A stretch of 6,421 nt of DNA from Oscillospiraceae bacterium (lineage in GTDB: Bacteria > Bacillota > Clostridia > Oscillospirales > Oscillospiraceae): assembly GCA_021199595.1 (NCBI GenBank), contig JAJQHT010000166.1, positions 1 to 6,421 on the forward strand, read 5' to 3'. This document shows positions 1-5,618 of this stretch, one piece after another (the stretch's first letter is position 1; each line of letters opens with the position of its first letter). The notes under the pieces are model-generated. The model ran no database searches. It saw nothing but the letters and a program-made list of their open reading frames with translations, and had not been told where the DNA came from. The position numbers were made by a program, and so were the translations under genes.

Positions 1-21
1 CGCAAACCTCGCGGCGGTCTC

Positions 22-49
22 TTGACTTTCCTCCCGATTATGGTACAAT
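22..49 (+). promoter_or_regulatory. Sigma-A type promoter of the Fur-family gene
   Basis: A -35 box TTGACT (22-27) and a -10 box TACAAT (44-49) are separated by 16 bases. A TG dinucleotide at 41-42 makes an extended -10 element. Transcription would begin near position 56, leaving a leader of about 36 bases before the start codon at 92. The close match to consensus suggests a strong promoter, which would suit a gene repressed by its own product. Confidence 0.8.
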
Positions 50-70
50 GGATTAAGAATAAATCCTAAT
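50..70. promoter_or_regulatory. Candidate PerR/Fur operator
   Basis: An AT-rich imperfect palindrome follows the -10 box directly. ATTAAGAAT (52-60) faces AATCCTAAT (62-70) around a central A, with 7 of 9 positions paired. An overlapping register, GGATT (50-54) with AATCC (62-66), is also symmetric. The size, AT content and ATTA/TAAT outer arms resemble Fur-superfamily boxes, and the position over the transcription start would block initiation. It is not a close match to the TTATAAT-type PerR consensus, so the assignment to the adjacent regulator is inference from position and symmetry. Confidence 0.5.
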
Positions 71-91
71 GCTATTACAAGGAGGGCGTCT

Positions 92-517
92 ATGACAAAA
101 CAGCGCAGGCTTGTATACGAAATCATCTCCCGCGCGCCGGAGCATCACACGGCGGAGGAGATATACGACATTGCCAAGGAGCAAATGCCCTCCCTGGCCC
201 GCGGGACGGTGTACCGCAACCTCGGCATCCTGACCGAGGAGGGAAAAATTCAGCGGCTGGAAATGCCGTGCGCACCCGCGCGATATGACCGCAACAGCCG
301 TCCCCACCCTCACCTCGTCTGCCAGGAATGCGGCCAGGTGGAGGACATGACCATGCCGGAGGGCCTGCTCGACCCGCTGACGGCGGGCCTTGGCATCACC
401 GGCTATGACCTGAAGCTATTTTATGTGTGCGCCCAGTGCCGGGCGCAGGAAAGGAGAACTCTCAATGAATCAAGTACTGGAAAGCCTGAAAACGCGCCGC
501 GCCATCCGCAAGTATAA
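92..517 (+). CDS. PerR-like Fur-family metal-dependent repressor
   Basis: This is a 141-residue transcriptional regulator of the Fur superfamily, likely a PerR-type peroxide sensor. A winged helix spans about residues 1-58, with the recognition-helix segment ARGTVYRNL at 36-44. The C-terminal dimerisation domain carries two CxxC pairs, C77/C80 and C113/C116, that should hold the structural zinc. The regulatory metal ligands of Bacillus PerR (H37, D85, H91, H93, D104) all have counterparts at a constant offset of 19: H18, D66, H72, H74 and D85. An Asp at the last site is the PerR-type choice. In known PerR, bound iron lets H2O2 oxidise the histidines and release DNA. The offset shows that the N-terminal helix is about 19 residues short. 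The start is supported by GGAGGG at 81-86. The tail beyond the usual end (about 117-141) lies mostly within the overlap with the nitroreductase gene. Family is certain; peroxide sensing is inferred. Confidence 0.9.
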   Translation: MTKQRRLVYEIISRAPEHHTAEEIYDIAKEQMPSLARGTVYRNLGILTEEGKIQRLEMPCAPARYDRNSRPHPHLVCQECGQVEDMTMPEGLLDPLTAGLGITGYDLKLFYVCAQCRAQERRTLNESSTGKPENAPRHPQV

Positions 518-983
518 GGCGGAGCCTGTCCGCAAGGAGGATCTGGACGCCGTCCTGGAGGCCGGCATCTACGCCCCCACGGCCATGGGTGCGCAGCGGG
601 CCTGCATCGTCGCCGTCACAAATAAGGCCGAGCGCGACGCCATCTCCCGCATGAACGCCGCCGTCATGGGCCGGGACGACGACCCCTTCTACGGCGCGCC
701 GGCGGTCATCGTGGTCTTTGGGGACAGCTCCTGGCCCCAGGGCAAGAAGGACGGCTCCCTCATCATGGGCAATATGCTCAACGCCGCCCACGCCATCGGC
801 CTCGGCTCCTGCTGGATAGACCGCGCGGAGGAATCCTTCAACAGCCCCGAGGGCCAGGCCCTCAAGAAAAAATGGGGCGTCCCCGAGGAATACACCGGCG
901 TCGGCAACTGCATCCTCGGCTACCCCGACGAAACCCCGGAACCCAAGCCCCGCAAGGAGGGCTACATCATCCGCGTGGAGTGA
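465..983 (+). CDS. Nitroreductase family FMN oxidoreductase
   Basis: This is a 172-residue cytoplasmic flavoprotein of the small, single-domain nitroreductase family. Such enzymes are usually FMN-binding homodimers that use NAD(P)H to reduce nitro compounds, quinones or flavins. The FMN-phosphate motif TRRAIRKY is at 10-17, and APTAMGAQ at 37-44 replaces the usual APSxxNxQ loop. The central helix and second FMN-contact segment run from D96 to D119, including GLGSCWID at 112-119. The family C-terminal strand is GVGNCILGYP at 145-154. The ATG at 465 is chosen because AGGAG at 452-456 lies 8 bases upstream and the protein then begins just before the conserved R-rich motif. An in-frame ATG at 423 would add 14 unrelated residues. 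The gene starts inside the regulator gene (53-base overlap), so the two are surely co-transcribed, and the promoter and palindrome at 22-70 probably control both. The natural substrate cannot be told from sequence. Confidence 0.92.
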   Translation: MNQVLESLKTRRAIRKYKAEPVRKEDLDAVLEAGIYAPTAMGAQRACIVAVTNKAERDAISRMNAAVMGRDDDPFYGAPAVIVVFGDSSWPQGKKDGSLIMGNMLNAAHAIGLGSCWIDRAEESFNSPEGQALKKKWGVPEEYTGVGNCILGYPDETPEPKPRKEGYIIRVE

Positions 984-1005
984 CGCGAAGCAAAACCTAA
1001 TCTGC

Positions 1006-1056
1006 GGCCACCCCGTGCGCAGTCTCCGAATCTCCGAGCCGCCGCACAGGGTGGCC
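1006..1056. other. Strong intergenic hairpin with repeat-bearing loop
   Basis: GGCCACCC (1006-1013) pairs perfectly with GGGTGGCC (1049-1056). After one C/A mismatch, GTGCG (1015-1019) pairs with CGCAC (1043-1047), giving a 13-bp stem. The 23-base loop holds two copies of TCTCCGA (1023-1029 and 1031-1037). No T-run follows on either strand, so it is not a standard intrinsic terminator. It could be a transcript-stabilising or attenuating structure between the nitroreductase and membrane-protein genes, or the end of a Rho-dependent unit. Confidence 0.55.
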
Positions 1057-1096
1057 TTACCTGTTCACGCAAAACAAAGAAAAGAGAGGAACGACC

Positions 1097-2389
1097 ATGA
1101 GCAACGACCCCTATGATATTCGCGAAATCATAGACGCCGCGAAGCAGCTGCCCTATTTTGAGTGCAAGGAGTCCATGGGCATCTCCCGGGACGATTTGGC
1201 TGATAAGTACGGCATCACCGCGCAGAACGCTGCGAATCTTCTGGCTTATACCTACTCGATGAGCAAATCCGCCCTGGAAAAAATTATAAACCGTCACTCG
1301 CAGTATGTTTTTAACTATGACCTGATAGACAGCCCCGTCACGCCGCAGGATTTGGAAAGGCTGCACCAGGACAACGCCAAAATCAAGCGCTATTCCCTGC
1401 GCGAGGTTCTGGAGCAGGAGGCGGAGCCGCCGAAGTCCGGCGCGGTGGACAGGGAGCGGCTTCTCCATCTGGCGGCGCAGTTCGGCATCCCGACCAATGA
1501 AACCATCACCCTGGACGCCATTGTGAACCACCAGAGCTATCAGGACTACTGCGGCCAGCCGTACACCCTGCCCAACGGCAGCGGAACGCTGGACGGCAAC
1601 ATCCTGGAGCAGTTCATCATCTCCGTCCTCGCAATACTGCTGAGCGAGGGCATCATCAGCGAGGTCGGAAACCTCGCGTTCCACATGAGCTTCAGCCTCC
1701 CCGCCGGGGACAAGCTCGACTACCCCGCCATCCTGGAGTTCTGGACGGAGCGGAGCCGAAAGGCCGACATCAAAAAGCATGGCAGCCCGCTCCGGCAGGT
1801 CGTCGCCGCCCTCGTCTCCGTGGCCGCGGTCTTTGCGCTCTCGCCGCTGCTCTTCGATCTCATATCGACCCGCCTTATCGCGGCAGAGGGCCAGGCGCTG
1901 ACCATCCTGGGCTATGTCGCCTATGCCGCGCTGCTGCTCGCCTGCCTCGCGATTGTGTACTGCGCGCCCAACCTCAAGGGCGAGTCCACCGAGCACATCA
2001 GCGTCGGCGTCTCCACCACGGCCGTCGCGTGCGCCGTTTTCTCGCTGTTTCTCCTGGGCCTGCACTATGCGCCTGATTTTCTGAACACCCTCCTGGGCGT
2101 GTTCTGCTCGTCGCTCCATGTGCGATACATGGAGACCGACCCCTTATTCTGGATATTCGTCGTGCTTGGCTTTGGCGTAAGCGCCCTGTTTTTCTTCCTG
2201 GGCCTCAAATGGCGCGAGGGAAAATCGTTTGTCGGCACCTTCCTCCTCATGGTCTTCTGCGGCCTCGTGCGCGTCCTCTACGCCCTCTTCGCCCTGACCG
2301 CCGCCATCAACGCCTACCCCCGCTACCTCCTGATAGGCCTGGACATCCTCTTCTTCGCCAGCTTCATCATGGCCGACACCGACCGATGA
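1097..2389 (+). CDS. Uncharacterised six-helix membrane protein with soluble N-terminal domain
   Basis: I do not recognise this 430-residue protein as a named family. The first 230 residues or so are polar and predicted cytoplasmic. They include an HTH-like stretch, DDLADKYGITAQNAANLL at 32-49, followed by a helical region, and a second segment, RLLHLAAQFGIPTNETITLD at about 120-139, that could be a similar small helical module. The C-terminal half has about six hydrophobic segments: roughly 234-256, 269-291, 303-322, 350-370, 379-401 and 409-426, ending in a short charged tail. There is no signal peptide. The start is fixed by GAGGA at 1086-1090, 6 bases upstream of ATG. It lies 113 bases after the nitroreductase gene, with the hairpin between them, and I see no clear promoter of its own. 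GC content is high and like the flanking chromosome. A sensory or regulatory membrane protein is possible but speculative. Confidence 0.8.
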   Translation: MSNDPYDIREIIDAAKQLPYFECKESMGISRDDLADKYGITAQNAANLLAYTYSMSKSALEKIINRHSQYVFNYDLIDSPVTPQDLERLHQDNAKIKRYSLREVLEQEAEPPKSGAVDRERLLHLAAQFGIPTNETITLDAIVNHQSYQDYCGQPYTLPNGSGTLDGNILEQFIISVLAILLSEGIISEVGNLAFHMSFSLPAGDKLDYPAILEFWTERSRKADIKKHGSPLRQVVAALVSVAAVFALSPLLFDLISTRLIAAEGQALTILGYVAYAALLLACLAIVYCAPNLKGESTEHISVGVSTTAVACAVFSLFLLGLHYAPDFLNTLLGVFCSSLHVRYMETDPLFWIFVVLGFGVSALFFFLGLKWREGKSFVGTFLLMVFCGLVRVLYALFALTAAINAYPRYLLIGLDILFFASFIMADTDR

Positions 2390-2412
2390 ACGCGCGGCAG
2401 GCCTGACTCTTT

Positions 2413-2418
2413 TATAAT
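2413..2418 (+). promoter_or_regulatory. -10-like box of the restriction-modification operon
   Basis: A perfect TATAAT sits 33 bases before the methyltransferase ATG in an AT-rich stretch. I find no recognisable -35 box at 16-18 bases upstream, where the sequence is still GC-rich flank. If used, transcription starts near 2425. That excludes a TTG at 2422 as the translation start and gives a leader of about 27 bases. Confidence 0.45.
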
Positions 2419-2451
2419 ATATTGTGGCTATACAGAAAGCGGGAACATAAA

Positions 2452-3357
2452 ATGAATGGAACAATCCCTCACATAGTCCAATATCAAGGTTCAAAAAGAA
2501 AGCTTGCTCCACAGATTTTGCAATATATGCCAAAAAAAATTGACCGTCTTGTGGAACCATTTTCCGGCATGGCGGCAATCACCGTTGCGGCGGCATATGA
2601 AAACAGAGCAAACAGCTACTGGATAAATGATTTGAACGCGCCTTTGGTAAGTATTCTTCAGGAAGCTGTCAACTCCCCCCAAAAGCTGTTGGAAGAATAT
2701 ACGGCGGTATGGACTGAACAATTTTCCTGTAATGACCATGTGCAGCATTTTTACGACGTCAGAGACCGGTTTAACAACGGAGAACAAACACCGGCTAATA
2801 TGCTGTATCTGCTTGCGCGTTGTGTAAAAGGCGCGGTCAGGTACGGCAAAAACGGCAATTTTAACCAGTCTCCCGATAAACGACGGCACGGCACAAGGCC
2901 CGATACACTGGCCAAAAATATTTACGAAATCTCAAATCTATTGCGTGGAAAAACAATTTTTTCAAGCGCCGACTATCATGAAATACTTCGTAAGGTTTCC
3001 AGCAGCGACCTCGTCTATATGGATCCACCCTATCAGGGTGTTACAAATGTTCGTGATAACAGATACTATGCCGGGGTTCCCTTTGATGAATTTGCCTCTT
3101 CCCTGGAAATTTTAAATGCAAATAATGTCGATTTTTTAATAAGCTATGACGGCGAATGCGGCGGAAAAGCTTACGGCGAAGATTTACCTGAAAGTTTAGG
3201 CTGCAAAAAAATTATGCTCAATGCAGGGCCTTCCAGCCAGGCTACCCTGCTGGGCAAGAAATCCACCACATTTGAAGCGCTTTATGTGAGCAAAAATTTA
3301 ATCCCATTTTTTGAGCCAATACCCTATCAATTTTCACTTGAGGAGTTGGCAATATGA
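2452..3357 (+). CDS. D12-class N6-adenine DNA methyltransferase (modification subunit)
   Basis: This 301-residue enzyme would transfer a methyl group from S-adenosylmethionine to adenine N6 in a specific DNA site, protecting host DNA from the nuclease encoded next to it. Motif order is that of the Dam/D12 (alpha) class. Motif X is QYQGSKRKLAPQI at 10-22. Motif I is VEPFSGMAAIT at 34-44, with GMA where FxGxG is usual. A motif II-like DLNAPLVSIL follows at about 61-70, then a variable target-recognition region. Catalytic motif IV is DPPY at 191-194, with a later FLISYDG segment. The ATG at 2452 is preferred over an in-frame TTG at 2422, because the conserved part begins just after it and GGGA at 2441-2444 gives a weak ribosome site. 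Its stop overlaps the nuclease start (ATGA). The target sequence cannot be read from the protein. An orphan methylase is unlikely given the coupled nuclease. Confidence 0.92.
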   Translation: MNGTIPHIVQYQGSKRKLAPQILQYMPKKIDRLVEPFSGMAAITVAAAYENRANSYWINDLNAPLVSILQEAVNSPQKLLEEYTAVWTEQFSCNDHVQHFYDVRDRFNNGEQTPANMLYLLARCVKGAVRYGKNGNFNQSPDKRRHGTRPDTLAKNIYEISNLLRGKTIFSSADYHEILRKVSSSDLVYMDPPYQGVTNVRDNRYYAGVPFDEFASSLEILNANNVDFLISYDGECGGKAYGEDLPESLGCKKIMLNAGPSSQATLLGKKSTTFEALYVSKNLIPFFEPIPYQFSLEELAI

Positions 3358-4064
3358 AGGAGTACCCAAAGGAATTTTTAGACCTGTTAGAGTCTGTTAC
3401 AGCAAAGCGTCCGCGCACTGTCATACAGCACATACTGGAGCATGGGTATGTCACATCCGAGGAGTTAAAAGACATATATGGCTACAATCATCCGCCCCGC
3501 GCCGTCAGAGATGTCCGAGAATACGGAATCCCCCTGATTACATACAGGGTGACCGGAACGGATGGGCGAAAAATTGCCGCCTATAAATTTGGCGACCCAA
3601 TGGATGTCCAACACAAAATCTCAAAATCTGCCGGGCGCACAGTTCTGTCAAAGGCGCTGAAACAAGCTTTAATCGACAAATACGGCGCAAAATGCTTCGT
3701 CTACCTTGAAACGATGGATGAATCCGTGCTTCAGGTTGACCATAGAATTCCCTATGAAATTGGCGGAGAGCATGACGAAAAGGATATTGATTACTACATG
3801 TTATTAAGCCCCTCCGCCAACCGCGCGAAATCATGGACGTGTGAGCATTGTGAAAACTGGACAAAAAAGGACAGCAGCTTTTGCATGAGATGCTTTTGGG
3901 CGCATCCTGAAGACTACGACCATATAGCCGGCAGGCCGGAGAAAATAGTATCTCTGGTATTCACCGAAAATGAAATAGAGGACTATAACAAGCTGATTGA
4001 ACTGGCAGGAGAAAAAACCGCACAGGAAACCATAAAAGAAATCCTTCATGAAAAGCTAAGCTAA
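3354..4064 (+). CDS. HNH endonuclease, probable type II restriction enzyme
   Basis: This 236-residue protein is the likely restriction partner of the upstream methyltransferase. Residues about 16-66 look like a winged-helix DNA-binding domain (VIQHILEHGYVTSEELKDIYG, then RAVRDVREYGIPLITYRV). The nuclease core is HNH (beta-beta-alpha-metal). VDHRIPYEIGGEHD at 128-141 supplies metal ligand D129 and general base H130, and LLSPSANRAKSW at 150-161 supplies N156 and the typical NRAKS ending. A four-cysteine zinc ribbon follows directly, C163/C166 and C177/C180. The region 181-236 is helical and charged. The usual HNH zinc-knuckle cysteines around the NRAKS helix are absent, so the downstream ribbon may stabilise the fold. 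The start overlaps the methyltransferase stop by four bases, with AGGAG at 3341-3345, so translation is probably coupled and the methylase is made first. HNH family is clear; restriction activity and target are inferred from context. Confidence 0.87.
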   Translation: MKEYPKEFLDLLESVTAKRPRTVIQHILEHGYVTSEELKDIYGYNHPPRAVRDVREYGIPLITYRVTGTDGRKIAAYKFGDPMDVQHKISKSAGRTVLSKALKQALIDKYGAKCFVYLETMDESVLQVDHRIPYEIGGEHDEKDIDYYMLLSPSANRAKSWTCEHCENWTKKDSSFCMRCFWAHPEDYDHIAGRPEKIVSLVFTENEIEDYNKLIELAGEKTAQETIKEILHEKLS

Positions 4065-4124
4065 CGGAGCGCTTACTATGTAATATGTGCAGCAAAGGAA
4101 TGGAACCCTGAGATAATCAGATGT

Positions 4125-4904
4125 CTAATTTATGCCCCAACACACACCAAATCCGCCCCCAAACGCATTCATCATAACTTCTTCCCTGCGAGCCACCCCC
4201 GAAAAAGCCCGCCGGAGGGCCAGGGAGATAACGGCGAAGAAGGCGTCCGCGAACAAGATAAATACAAACGACGGCAGCATGATCCTGGTGTACCGCTCTC
4301 CAAAGGGGCGGTTCCCGCCGCGGCTGACGGCGCGGCTCATCCGCAGGATGTGAAGCATTCAGAAAGAGCAGCAGAAGCGTATTGACGGCAAAGCTGCGCA
4401 GGGCATCCGGCGGCAAAAAAACTCCGCCGGCGAGGCCGCTCAGCGCCATGGACAGGAGCAGCTCAGCCGCATTTACCAGAAAAAGGATCCTCGTGACGTT
4501 CAGCATAACGCCGCCGCCGATTCCAAGGCCGCCCCGCCAGTCGAGGCGGCTTTTTGCGCAAAAATTCTGAAACAGCTGCATAAGCGGCTGGTTTTGCCGG
4601 CCCTCAATGAAGCCGCTGTTCGCGACGCAATATATATGCAGGCGCACGTCATTGTCCCAGCAAAAGCCCTCCATCTCCCGCAAAAAGGCGAGGACATGGG
4701 ACGGCGCGCTGTCCACATACAGGGACAGGAAAAATATCACCGTGTCAGCGCGGGCAGCTTTTGGAGGATGCGCTGATAATCCCCCTTTCCCCGGAGCCGT
4801 TCCGTTTCCTTGTCCCCGCTTATAAAGAAACGCGCCAGGCTAAGGAAGTAGGACGAGGCGCCGCCCCGTTTCTTGGGACTTGCGTTAATCAGAAGCGTTT
4901 TCAC
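4125..4904 (-). pseudogene. Frameshifted flavodoxin-like NAD(P)H oxidoreductase with C-terminal membrane segments
   Basis: Three open segments together spell one protein of about 259 residues. Segment 1 (4904 to 4737) begins at GTG, has GGAGGG upstream, and carries the flavodoxin first strand and phosphate loop LLINASPKKRGG; it ends in TGA at 4739-4737. Segment 2, in another frame (4740 to about 4360), starts VIFFLSLYVDSAPSHVLAFL, the expected continuation, and includes GGLGIGGGVM and two hydrophobic segments. Segment 3 (4358 to the TAG at 4125) returns to the first frame with ERYTRIMLPSFVFILFADAFF. One missing base near 4740 and one extra base near 4360 explain the breaks, and the shifts cancel, but stops at 4737 and 4359 prevent read-through. 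Clostridial relatives, as I recall them, are flavodoxin-like proteins with C-terminal membrane helices, encoded beside a Cys-motif partner as here. It overlaps that gene by GTGA. A sequencing or assembly error is the alternative to true decay. Confidence 0.82.
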
Positions 4905-5389
4905 AGCAGACCCTCCAGCTCGTCAGGGTGCCGCAGGAAGACGATTTGATAATTTTCATAGCCATAGTTGAGGGCGTTTCTTTCCACCAGACAGGAAAAG
5001 GCGTCCCGCTCCCCCTGGGTTATTTCCCCGTAAACCATGACCCGCAGCAGGTCGTGCCTGCCGTAGCGCAGGGTGTGGTGCATCTGCCCGCCGCGATAGG
5101 CGGACAGCGGGGTGGACAGGCCAATGCTTCGGTCAAGCACGTTTTTTACCGCCGGGCTGTAGCCGCCGTAGAGGTTTTCGGTGATGATGGTAAGGGTATC
5201 GGCCTGCCCCACCACACGGCATATCCGCCGCAGTTCGTCCTTCATAAAGCATTCCGCCGGGTGCGCCGTCCAGCACCTGAAGCACCCCTGGCAGGGGGCA
5301 TATCGCCCGTCCGCCCAAATCAGCGCGTCGCAGCCCCACCGGAGCAGCGGCTCATATTGTCTGTCCAGGTCACAGATGGTCGTCCTCAT
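4901..5389 (-). CDS. Flavodoxin-family / iron-sulfur flavoprotein-like oxidoreductase
   Basis: This 162-residue protein belongs to the flavodoxin-like NADPH-dependent FMN reductase group. A compact cysteine cluster C33-x2-C36-x2-C39-x7-C47 (within APCQGCFRCW) matches the CX2CX2CX4-7C spacing that binds a 4Fe-4S cluster in known iron-sulfur flavoproteins. The flavin-binding segment is NLYGGYSPAVKNVLDRS at 72-88. The N-terminus is unusual: it lacks the first strand and phosphate loop of a normal flavodoxin fold, which are present in the next gene. It could carry out low-potential electron transfer or flavin-linked reduction in the cytoplasm; the substrate is unknown. The ATG at 5389 fits the start of the family, though the ribosome site (GTGAG about 9 bases upstream) is weak. 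Its TGA overlaps the GTG of the following broken gene, a sign of translational coupling. It is expressed from the extended -10 promoter at 5422-5430. Family confident; cluster binding inferred. Confidence 0.87.
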   Translation of the reverse strand: MRTTICDLDRQYEPLLRWGCDALIWADGRYAPCQGCFRCWTAHPAECFMKDELRRICRVVGQADTLTIITENLYGGYSPAVKNVLDRSIGLSTPLSAYRGGQMHHTLRYGRHDLLRVMVYGEITQGERDAFSCLVERNALNYGYENYQIVFLRHPDELEGLL

Positions 5390-5421
5390 AGAGACAGCTC
5401 ACTTTCTCTCAGGATACAGCC

Positions 5422-5430
5422 ATTATAGCA
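5422..5430 (-). promoter_or_regulatory. Extended -10 promoter for the flavodoxin pair
   Basis: On the minus strand the sequence reads TGCTATAAT, a perfect -10 hexamer (5427-5422) with the TGn extension. No good -35 box is found 16-18 bases upstream, which is common for extended -10 promoters. Transcription would start near 5415, about 26 bases before the ATG. It lies after the terminator of the preceding efp unit, so the flavodoxin pair is an independent transcript. Confidence 0.55.
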
Positions 5431-5510
5431 GGCCATTGCCAGCGCGGAAAACCACGCGCGCGTAAAAAAACAGCAAAGAATCAGCAAGCCGGCCTTTGCC
5501 CCCCAACACA

Positions 5511-5546
5511 AAAAAACAGACCCGACACACGTCAGGTCTGTTTTTG
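5511..5546 (-). terminator. Intrinsic terminator of the efp-CD1247 operon
   Basis: CAGACC (5517-5522) pairs with GGTCTG (5535-5540) and GAC (5524-5526) with GTC (5531-5533), around one C/A mismatch and an ACAC loop. Flanking A-runs (5510-5516) and T-runs (5541-5545) extend the stem and give a U-tract on either strand. It lies about 70 bases beyond the stop of the minus-strand CD1247-type gene, its obvious client. It would also stop plus-strand antisense transcription. A second GC-rich hairpin, CCGGCC-AAGA-GGCCGG at 5551-5566, lies just before it on the minus strand. Confidence 0.85.
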
Positions 5547-5618
5547 TCGTCCGGCCAAGAGGCCGGGAAAATTATTTCATATCATTCTTCCAGCGGGACG
5601 CCGGCAGGCTGGCGGGTC

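Larger units (their letters stand above)
2400..4090 (+). other. AT-rich restriction-modification cassette, probably horizontally acquired
   Basis: Base composition drops sharply after the stop of the membrane-protein gene and rises again in the downstream pseudogene. By hand count, 2941-3000 is 38% GC whereas 1801-1860 is 72%. The two genes inside favour A/T in third codon positions, unlike all the neighbours. The cassette has its own -10-like box and contains only the methyltransferase and nuclease. It lies between two converging genes and disrupts neither. I see no integrase, transposase or convincing target-site duplication, so the entry mechanism is unknown. The boundaries are approximate. 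Confidence 0.7.

Noticed and set aside
423..464. Earlier ATG for the nitroreductase adding 14 residues
   Set aside because: The added residues lie over the regulator's final CxxC codons. The ATG at 465 has a well-spaced AGGAG and starts at the usual family position.
962..2119. Long minus-strand open frame of 385 codons opposite the membrane-protein gene
   Set aside because: Its translation is Arg/Gly/Asp-rich and low in structure, a usual shadow of a GC-rich gene. The plus-strand frame has a ribosome site, clear membrane segments and normal composition.
2422..2451. Upstream TTG start adding ten residues to the methyltransferase
   Set aside because: The extra residues (WLYRKREHK) are not part of the family, no ribosome site precedes TTG, and the TATAAT at 2413-2418 would put the transcription start at or after it.
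2415..4086. TAATAT at 2415-2420 and 4081-4086 as a target-site duplication around the R-M cassette
   Set aside because: Six AT-only bases in AT-rich ends are expected by chance, and similarity does not extend beyond the hexamer in a convincing way.
4358..4740. Programmed frameshifting in the broken flavodoxin gene
   Set aside because: I see no slippery heptamer with a downstream structure at either break, and two opposite shifts would both be needed. Mutation or sequence error is simpler.
4928..5428. Plus-strand open frame of 166 codons antisense to the flavodoxin-family gene
   Set aside because: No ribosome site and no recognisable motif, while the opposite strand encodes a clear flavodoxin-family protein.
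5551..5566. CCGGCC-AAGA-GGCCGG hairpin as a second terminator
   Set aside because: It has only six base pairs, and no T-run follows on the minus strand. The hairpin at 5511-5546 is a far better terminator for the same transcript.
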